Source of the DNA: Bacillota bacterium
GTDB taxonomy: Bacteria > Bacillota > Clostridia > Saccharofermentanales > UBA5734
DNA: 7,547 nucleotides
Direction: 5' to 3'
Assembly (NCBI GenBank): GCA_023438965.1
Contig: JAEXPB010000521.1
Location: forward strand, 1-7,547
The position numbers and the translations under genes are program-made. Below the pieces are notes generated by a model. It ran no database searches, was not told the DNA's origin, and saw only the letters and a program-made list of their open reading frames with translations. Below are positions 1-5,823 of this stretch, one piece after another. Numbering within the stretch: the first letter of the stretch is position 1; each line of letters begins with the position of its first letter.

Positions 1-194
1 CAGTGGACCTGAACAAATCCCGCCCGGTCCTGCAGATGATGCCGGGCTGGAAGACCGATATCCGCGGCATCCGGGAGTTCAGCCAGCTGCCGCAGGCGGC
101 ACAGGATTATGTCCTGTTTGTGGAGAAGGAAATCGGCGTGCCGGTCAAGCTGGTCTCCAATGGGCCGCGCCGCGAAGAAATCATCTACCGTTAA
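1..194 (+). CDS. purA: Adenylosuccinate synthetase, C-terminal end (partial)
   Basis: This is the 3' end of a gene that enters from the left edge; the reading frame starts at base 3 and stops with TAA at 192-194. The product would join IMP and aspartate using GTP, the first committed step from IMP to AMP, in the cytosol. The visible 63 or so residues match the PurA C-terminus: a PGW..DI.G+REF..LP pattern, then Y+.F+E.E.GVPVK+VS.GP.R...I.R at the very end. That closing GVPVK...GPRREE..YR block is typical of this family. The catalytic N-terminal GTP-binding region lies outside the window, so completeness cannot be judged. The next gene, guaA, begins 19 nt after the stop on the same strand, which suggests one purine operon. 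The GTG at base 3 is an internal valine codon, not a start. Confidence 0.9.
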   Translation, partial: VDLNKSRPVLQMMPGWKTDIRGIREFSQLPQAAQDYVLFVEKEIGVPVKLVSNGPRREEIIYR

Positions 195-200
195 GTTCGC

Positions 201-207
201 AGGGAGG
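201..207 (+). promoter_or_regulatory. Shine-Dalgarno site that fixes the guaA start
   Basis: AGGGAGG lies 6 nt before the ATG at 214. A second in-frame ATG at 208 directly abuts this motif and would leave no usable spacing. The frame stays open upstream to 109 but overlaps purA there and encodes nothing like GuaA. The ribosome site therefore selects 214. Confidence 0.75.
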
Positions 208-213
208 ATGCAC

Positions 214-1749
214 ATGCAACACGAAGCTGTCCTGGTTCTGGATTTCGGCGGCCAATACAACCAGCTGATCGCCCGCCGGGTCCGTGAAAACAATGTCTAC
301 TGCGAAGTGCTGCCCTACACGGTTCCGCTGGAGCGGATCCGGCAGGGCCAATACCGGGGCATCATCTTCACCGGCGGCCCGATGAGCACGACCGGCGCCA
401 ACGCGCCGAAATGCGATCCCGGCCTGTTCGAGCTGGGCATCCCGGTCCTGGGTATCTGCTACGGCGCCCAGCTGATGGCCCTGATGCTCGGCGGCCAGGT
501 TGTGACGCCGGACAAACGCGAATACGGCCACATTCCGCTGGCCATTAGCCAGGACAGCCTGCTTTTCCGGGATGTTCCGCACGAGACGGTCTGCTGGATG
601 AGCCATACCGATCATATTGCCCGGGTTCCCGCCCAGTTCGCGGTGACTGCGGCGACGGCGACCTGCCCGGTCGCGGCGATGGAGGATGCCGGCCGCCGCT
701 TCTATGCCGTGCAGTTCCATCCGGAGGTCCTCCACACGCCGGAGGGCGGCAAGATGCTGCACAATTTTCTGTATGCCGTCTGCGGCTGCCAGGGCGACTG
801 GCAGATGTCGACCTTTGTCGCCGACACCATCCGCAGCCTGCGCGAGCGGATCGGCGACCGCAAGGTGCTCTGCGCCCTGTCCGGCGGCGTCGACTCTTCG
901 GTGGCCGCCTTGCTGGTGCACCAGGCGGTCGGCCGCAACCTGACCTGCATCTTTGTCGACCACGGCCTGCTGCGCAAGGATGAGGGCGATACTGTCGAGC
1001 GGGTCTTCAAAGAGCAGTTCGACATGAACCTGATCCGGGTCAACGCCCAGCAGCGTTTCCTGGACCGGCTGGCCGGCGTGGCCGAGCCGGAACGCAAGCG
1101 CAAGATCATCGGCGAGGAGTTTATCCGCGTATTTGAGGCCGAAGCCAAGAAAATCGGCAAGGTCGATTTTCTCGTGCAGGGCACGATCTATCCGGATGTC
1201 ATCGAGAGCGGCGCCGGCGATGCGGCGGTGATCAAGAGCCACCACAATGTCGGCGGCCTGCCGCAGGATGTCGGCTTCGAGGCGATCATCGAGCCGTTGC
1301 GCAACCTGTTCAAGGACGAGGTCCGCAAGGCCGGCCTCGAGCTGGGCATCCCGCCGGCGCTGGTCTGGCGGCAGCCGTTCCCCGGCCCCGGCCTGGCGAT
1401 CCGGATCATGGGCGAGGTCAGTGAAGAGAAGCTGGCCATCTTGCGCGAGGCTGATGCCATCTTCCGCGACGAGATCGCCAATGCCGGTCTCGACCGGGAC
1501 ATCCACCAGTATTTTGCCGTCCTGACCGGGATCCGTTCGGTCGGCGTCATGGGCGATGAGCGGACTTACGACCATACCATCGCCCTGCGCGGCGTGACCA
1601 CGACCGACTTCATGACCGCCGACTGGGCGCGCATCCCGTATGATGTGCTGGCGCGCATCTCCAACCGGATTGTCAATGAGGTCCGCCAGGTCAACCGCAT
1701 CGTTTACGACATCACCAGCAAGCCGCCGGCGACCATCGAGTGGGAATAG
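214..1749 (+). CDS. guaA: GMP synthase (glutamine-hydrolysing)
   Basis: GuaA aminates XMP to GMP using glutamine-derived ammonia and ATP, releasing AMP and PPi, in the cytosol. The product is 511 residues, the usual length for bacterial GuaA. Residues 1 to about 190 are a class I glutamine amidotransferase: GICYGAQ holds the nucleophile Cys82, and QFHPE gives His169 and Glu171 of the triad. Residues from about 200 form the ATP-pyrophosphatase domain, with the PP-loop SGGVDSS at 223-229. The C-terminal dimerisation domain shows [12 protein letters not shown] at 386-397 and ends in the family-typical [11 protein letters not shown] at 501-511. The start at 214 is chosen from the Shine-Dalgarno spacing and because [17 protein letters not shown] matches the normal N-terminus. 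purA ends 19 nt upstream and pyrG starts 77 nt downstream. No terminator is visible in either gap, so co-transcription is likely. Nothing in the gene looks broken. Confidence 0.97.
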   Translation: MQHEAVLVLDFGGQYNQLIARRVRENNVYCEVLPYTVPLERIRQGQYRGIIFTGGPMSTTGANAPKCDPGLFELGIPVLGICYGAQLMALMLGGQVVTPDKREYGHIPLAISQDSLLFRDVPHETVCWMSHTDHIARVPAQFAVTAATATCPVAAMEDAGRRFYAVQFHPEVLHTPEGGKMLHNFLYAVCGCQGDWQMSTFVADTIRSLRERIGDRKVLCALSGGVDSSVAALLVHQAVGRNLTCIFVDHGLLRKDEGDTVERVFKEQFDMNLIRVNAQQRFLDRLAGVAEPERKRKIIGEEFIRVFEAEAKKIGKVDFLVQGTIYPDVIESGAGDAAVIKSHHNVGGLPQDVGFEAIIEPLRNLFKDEVRKAGLELGIPPALVWRQPFPGPGLAIRIMGEVSEEKLAILREADAIFRDEIANAGLDRDIHQYFAVLTGIRSVGVMGDERTYDHTIALRGVTTTDFMTADWARIPYDVLARISNRIVNEVRQVNRIVYDITSKPPATIEWE

Positions 1750-1790
1750 GGGACCCGCTGCTGCTGTGTGGAACCGTCAGACGTTGTTGA

Positions 1791-3437
<1,647 letters not shown>

Positions 3438-3488
3438 TCGTCGGTTGGCATGAATCAGGATTAGTTTGATTCTGAATAAAAACGCCAC

Positions 3489-3527
3489 AAAGGGGCTCCA
3501 GTATGGATACAATGCTGGAGTCCTTTT
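3489..3527 (+). terminator. Rho-independent terminator after pyrG
   Basis: The 5' arm GGGGCTCCAGTAT (3492-3504) pairs with ATGCTGGAGTCC plus the first T (3512-3524) around the 7-nt loop GGATACA, with three G-T wobbles. The AAA before the stem (3489-3491) can pair with the TTT after it (3525-3527), giving the A-tract/U-tract layout of an intrinsic terminator. The T run is short (four T). It lies 51 nt after the pyrG stop and isolates the nucleotide operon from the AbiE module. Confidence 0.85.
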
Positions 3528-3569
3528 GCTGCCAGCGGATTTGGGGATTACAGCGGTCATCGTATTATA

Positions 3570-3598
3570 TTTACTTTCGCGCCCTTATAGAATATAGT
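3570..3598 (+). promoter_or_regulatory. Predicted sigma-A-type promoter of the abiE module
   Basis: A -35 box TTTACT (3570-3575, 4 of 6 consensus bases) is followed by exactly 17 bp and a -10 box TATAGT (3593-3598, 5 of 6). Transcription would start near 3605, giving a leader of about 19 nt before the GTG start of abiEi. The promoter lies just after the pyrG terminator, so the module probably has its own transcription. Only sequence match and spacing support this. Confidence 0.65.
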
Positions 3599-3614
3599 AA
3601 GAGCGTGAAAGTAA
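3571..3614. repeat. Inverted repeat over the abiE promoter, probable AbiEi operator
   Basis: TTACTTTCGCGCCCTTA (3571-3587) is mirrored by TAAGAGCGTGAAAGTAA (3598-3614), with 15 of 17 positions matching exactly and a 10-bp centre. The left arm overlaps the -35 box. The right arm runs from the last base of the -10 box across the predicted start site to the first bases of the Shine-Dalgarno. Because transcription would begin inside the right arm, this cannot form a full RNA hairpin and is better read as a DNA operator. Studied AbiEi antitoxins bind inverted repeats in their own promoter and repress it. That AbiEi binds this site is inferred. Confidence 0.7.
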
Positions 3615-3623
3615 GGTGGTTGT

Positions 3624-4217
3624 GTGAGCAAGTTCGCGCTCCTCGAAGATCTCCTGAATAAGAATAATGGTTATCTAAAAACAGCTGATGCTTTCAGCGC
3701 CGGAATCTCTAGAACATACATTGGCGAATTTGTTCGAGAGCGCGGCTTGGAGCGAGTCGCTCATGGCTTATATATGTCCCCGAATGCTTGGATTGATGGA
3801 ATGTACGTCATTCACGTGCGATATCCGTCAGCCATATTCTCACATGAAACCGCACTATACTTATTAGGGCTGGCCAGCCGCGAACCTATTCAATATGCTG
3901 TAACCGTAAGATCTGGAACGAATGTGTCCGGGCTTTCCAAGCAAGGGGTAAAAGTATATAAAGTCAAAGAAGATTTATTTGACATGGGTGTTGAAGAGCG
4001 GAAGTCGCCAGCAGGTCATACGCTGCGAGTCTATAATTCCGAAAGAACCCTTTGCGATCTGATGCGCAGTAGACGAAACATTGAAATTCAGGATTTGCAG
4101 TCAGCGTTTAAGGATTTTGTTCGACTCAAAGAAAAGAATATTCCTCTACTCATGCGGTATGCAAAATCACTCTCCGTTGAAAAGATGGTCCGGCAGTATC
4201 TGGAGGTGCTTCTGTAA
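3624..4217 (+). CDS. abiEi: AbiEi-family antitoxin of a type IV toxin-antitoxin system
   Basis: The product is a 197-residue AbiEi-like antitoxin and autorepressor. AbiE systems were first described as phage abortive-infection systems: AbiEii is a nucleotidyltransferase-like toxin, and AbiEi counters it without forming a stable complex. Residues 1 to about 50 form the N-terminal winged-helix region, with GYLKTADAFSAGISRTYI and the wing-like ERVAHGLYM, typical of this DNA-binding part. SHETALYLLGL (73-83) and NSERTLCDLMRSR (138-150) are family hallmarks of the C-terminal antitoxin domain. GTG at 3624 is the only reasonable start: an in-frame TAA lies at 3612-3614, and AAGGTGG (3613-3619) sits 4 nt upstream. 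The gene has its own promoter and operator and overlaps the toxin ATG by one base (TAATG). Its base composition is visibly more AT-rich than its neighbours, suggesting horizontal acquisition. The frame is intact throughout. The family call is firm; activity is not shown. Confidence 0.88.
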   Translation: MSKFALLEDLLNKNNGYLKTADAFSAGISRTYIGEFVRERGLERVAHGLYMSPNAWIDGMYVIHVRYPSAIFSHETALYLLGLASREPIQYAVTVRSGTNVSGLSKQGVKVYKVKEDLFDMGVEERKSPAGHTLRVYNSERTLCDLMRSRRNIEIQDLQSAFKDFVRLKEKNIPLLMRYAKSLSVEKMVRQYLEVLL

Positions 4218-4593
4218 TGATCCACACATCACGGCAACTGAAAGACCTTGTTCGCAATCGATCAAATGGGAATAGCATAAAGGCTCAAATTATCATTCGC
4301 AACTATGTTATGGAGCGGTTTCTCGAGCGGCTCTCTTTGTCAATCTATCGAGAAAAACTGATTTTAAAAGGCGGGATATTGGTTTCGGCTATCGTCGGAA
4401 TTGATAATCGATCGACGATGGATATCGATGCCACATCAATGATGTTCATATGATCTTTGGTGAAATTATGAACAACTCAGAAATAAAAGCCTTGTGGGGT
4501 AATTATCAACGGAAATTCGACTATGCAACTGACGTTAACTGGAATCAAGTTATTGAAGCCATTAATCGGCTTCTTCAGATTATGAAACTATAA
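4217..4593 (+). pseudogene. abiEii: AbiEii toxin gene, internally deleted and frameshifted
   Basis: A 78-codon frame starts at ATG 4217, one base inside the abiEi stop, with GGAGGT (4202-4207) 9 nt upstream, the normal coupled layout of abiEi-abiEii. It encodes the N-terminus of an AbiEii nucleotidyltransferase: LILKGGILVSAIVG, then RSTMDIDAT at 65-73, which is motif I (GG...DxD, with Asp69 and Asp71). The frame then ends at TGA 4451-4453. In a different frame, 4450-4593 encodes a 47-residue tail, MIFGEIMNNSEIKALW then YQRKFDYATD then WNQVIEAINRLL, which resembles the AbiEii C-terminus (LW..Y...F.YA.D+.W). Intact AbiEii proteins are close to 300 residues. Here about 73 N-terminal and 50 C-terminal residues remain, so the middle with the other catalytic motifs appears deleted, with the junction near 4430-4450. 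The toxin should be inactive. A sequencing error cannot explain such a large loss. Confidence 0.8.
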
Positions 4594-4624
4594 AGACGTC
4601 AAGTTCACACCTGTCATCACTTCC

Positions 4625-5392
4625 TCACCCGATGTCCAGCACCAAGCCGACCGGGCAGTGGTCCGAACCCTGCACCGCCGGTTGGATGAAGGCGTCCCGC
4701 ACCTGGCCGCGCAGATCCTGGCTGACAAAGAAATAGTCCAGCCGCCAGCCGATGTCGCGCTCGCGGGCCCGGGTTTTCATGTCCCACCAGGTATACTGGC
4801 CGGGCTGCTGGTTGAAGAGCCGGAAGCTGTCGACGAAACCGCTGGCGATGAACCGGTCCAGGAAAGCGCGCTCGACCGGCAGGAAGCCGGATACGGTGCT
4901 GTTCTCTTTCGGACGCGCCAGATCAATCTCGCGGTGGGCGGTGTTGAAGTCGCCACAGGCCACCACCGGCCGTCCGGCGGCCACCTGGGCCAGGGCGTGG
5001 GCGTGGAAGGCCTCGTAGAAACGCAGCTTGTAATCCAGCCGTTCCGGTCCGGAACCGCCGTTGGGATAATAGATGTTATAGAGACGGAAGGCGGGGAAGT
5101 CCAGGATCAGTGTTCGGCCTTCCTGATCGAATTCGGGCTGATCGAGACCATAGGTCACGCGCTGCGGCGCGATGCGGCTATAGACGGCCGTGCCGCTGTA
5201 GCCCTTGCGGTCCGCCGAACAGAACCAGGCCTGGTAGCCGTCCACCAGCTGCAGAGTGAGGGGGATTTGGTCCGGCTGGGCTTTGGTCTCCTGCAGGCAG
5301 ATGACATCGGCGTCGACCGCGGCCAGATAATCCAGCAAGCCCTTTTTCTCGGCTGCCCGGATCCCGTTGACATTCCAGCTGATCAGTTTCAT
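4625..5392 (-). CDS. xth: Exodeoxyribonuclease III / AP endonuclease
   Basis: This enzyme of the EEP (exonuclease-endonuclease-phosphatase) superfamily cuts DNA 5' to abasic sites and removes 3' blocking groups, acting in base excision repair. The product has 255 residues, a normal length. Motifs in order are: WNVNG (6-10, metal-site Asn7), LQETK (33-37, metal ligand Glu35), NIYYPNG (106-112, with the catalytic Tyr), GDFN (147-150, Asp148 and Asn150), WRLDYFFVS (216-224), and SDHCPV (243-248, catalytic Asp244-His245). The chosen start is the ATG complementary to 5390-5392, because GGAGG (complement of 5398-5402) lies 5 nt upstream and MKLISWNVNG is the standard N-terminus. A start 14 codons further upstream is possible but lacks such support. 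The gene converges on the abiE remnant with a 31-nt gap and no visible terminator. Members are variously named xth, xthA or exoA. Confidence 0.96.
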   Translation of the reverse strand: MKLISWNVNGIRAAEKKGLLDYLAAVDADVICLQETKAQPDQIPLTLQLVDGYQAWFCSADRKGYSGTAVYSRIAPQRVTYGLDQPEFDQEGRTLILDFPAFRLYNIYYPNGGSGPERLDYKLRFYEAFHAHALAQVAAGRPVVACGDFNTAHREIDLARPKENSTVSGFLPVERAFLDRFIASGFVDSFRLFNQQPGQYTWWDMKTRARERDIGWRLDYFFVSQDLRGQVRDAFIQPAVQGSDHCPVGLVLDIG

Positions 5393-5471
5393 GCGCGCCT
5401 CCGTTCCAGCGGCAGCCGAATTCGTTTCGGGCACCGCCTGGCTTTATTTTACCTTAAACCGGCTAGCGCAG

Positions 5472-5555
5472 CCAGCCCCGGCCGACATCGGAAGTTGGCG
5501 GCCAGCCGTCCGGTTTCAGACGGTAGAGCGCATTGGCGGATGTCGACCGGGCTGG
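5472..5555. repeat. Nested inverted repeat in the xth-hppA intergenic region
   Basis: CCAGCCCCGGCCGACATC (5472-5489) is complementary to GATGTCGACCGGGCTGG (5539-5555) except for one extra C and one position that would form a G-U pair. Inside it, CCGTC (5506-5510) pairs with GACGG (5519-5523) around an 8-nt loop. TTGGCGG also occurs twice as a direct repeat (5495-5501 and 5533-5539). Together these could fold as a stem with an inner hairpin on either strand. No T-run follows on either strand, so it is not an intrinsic terminator. Its role is unknown. Confidence 0.5.
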
Positions 5556-5643
5556 AAACGTGTGCGGTTGCCGGTGTCGAAAGTCGTTACTTTGATCGTC
5601 AAAATAAATCGTACAAATTTACAGCCGTTTCTTTGTCCAAAGC

Positions 5644-5661
5644 AACGAATTGTAACGAATT
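5644..5661. repeat. Tandem 8-bp direct repeat with 10-bp period upstream of the hppA promoter
   Basis: AACGAATT occurs at 5644-5651 and again at 5654-5661, exactly one helical turn apart, ending 13 bp before the -35 box. Direct repeats with this phasing upstream of a -35 box are a common layout for activators such as OmpR-type response regulators. The regulator is not identifiable from the sequence, and chance is not excluded. Confidence 0.4.
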
Positions 5662-5674
5662 TGCTTAAATCCAA

Positions 5675-5704
5675 TTGCCAAATCAAGCTGACCTGTGATA
5701 TAGT
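5675..5704 (+). promoter_or_regulatory. Predicted hppA promoter with extended -10
   Basis: The -35 box TTGCCA (5675-5680, 5 of 6 consensus bases) and the -10 box TATAGT (5699-5704, 5 of 6) are 18 bp apart. TGA directly precedes the -10 and forms an extended -10 (TGNTATAGT). Transcription would start near 5711, giving a leader of about 110 nt before the hppA start codon. Confidence 0.65.
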
Positions 5705-5706
5705 TA

Positions 5707-5719
5707 GGCCAAATTGGCC
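5707..5719. repeat. GGCCAA-A-TTGGCC palindrome at the predicted hppA start site
   Basis: The perfect 6-bp arms GGCC AA (5707-5712) and TTGGCC (5714-5719) flank one central A and straddle the predicted transcription start near 5711. The position just after the -10 box suits a repressor operator. No protein is known to bind it, so the role is inferred from position only. Confidence 0.4.
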
Positions 5720-5740
5720 AATTTTTACAAGCAAGATCCT

Positions 5741-5797
5741 CAGTCCCCGGAAGACTGCGGATTGGTGTTGAATCACTCCGTTTTTATTCCGTGATTT
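5741..5797 (+). other. Two weak hairpins in the hppA 5' leader
   Basis: CAGTC (5741-5745) pairs with GACTG (5753-5757) around a 7-nt loop. Further on, AATCAC (5771-5776) pairs with GTGATT (5791-5796) around a T-rich 14-nt loop. Both stems are short and the second is not followed by a long T-run. I see no match to a riboswitch class. The structure may affect translation but could be incidental. Confidence 0.25.
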
Positions 5798-5823
5798 TGA
5801 CTTCAGAAAGAAGGAATTAACAG

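Larger units (their letters stand above)
5393..5823. other. 431-bp divergent intergenic region between xth and hppA
   Basis: No convincing gene is seen here. The first half (to about 5580) is GC-rich and holds a nested inverted repeat. The second half is AT-rich and holds the hppA promoter and leader. The region must also carry the xth promoter on the minus strand; a TAAAAT match lies at the complement of 5447-5452, but no acceptable -35 is found 16-18 bp away from it, so none is called. A short tRNA-like string (GGTAGAGCGC at 5522-5531) was checked and does not extend into a tRNA. Confidence 0.7.

Noticed and set aside
181..1575. Long minus-strand open frame (464 codons) opposite guaA
   Set aside because: It is the antisense shadow of a GC-rich gene with clear GuaA motifs on the plus strand. 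The translated minus-strand product is low-complexity and has no recognisable domain.
3452..3472. Hairpin GAATCA/TGATTC after the pyrG stop as a terminator
   Set aside because: The stem is only 6 bp, AT-rich and without a T-run. The much better terminator at 3489-3527 follows immediately.
3556..4618. GTCATC at 3556-3561 and 4613-4618 as a target-site duplication around the AbiE module
   Set aside because: A shared 6-mer between two short flanks is expected by chance, and no inverted ends or recombinase accompany it.
5512..5600. Possible tRNA, because GGTAGAGCGC resembles a D-arm
   Set aside because: No proper acceptor stem, no 5-bp anticodon stem with a 7-nt loop, and no GGTTCGA-type T-arm could be placed around it.
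5463..5618. Minus-strand open stretch of about 50 codons ending in a tail like YRLKPDGWPPTSDVGRGWLR
   Set aside because: The tail looks vaguely protein-like, but there is no start codon, no Shine-Dalgarno and no family I recognise. It overlaps the inverted repeat. It could be a decayed gene end, but the sequence alone does not support that.
4658..5668. Plus-strand open frame of 336 codons opposite xth
   Set aside because: It mirrors xth codons. All exonuclease III motifs are on the minus strand.
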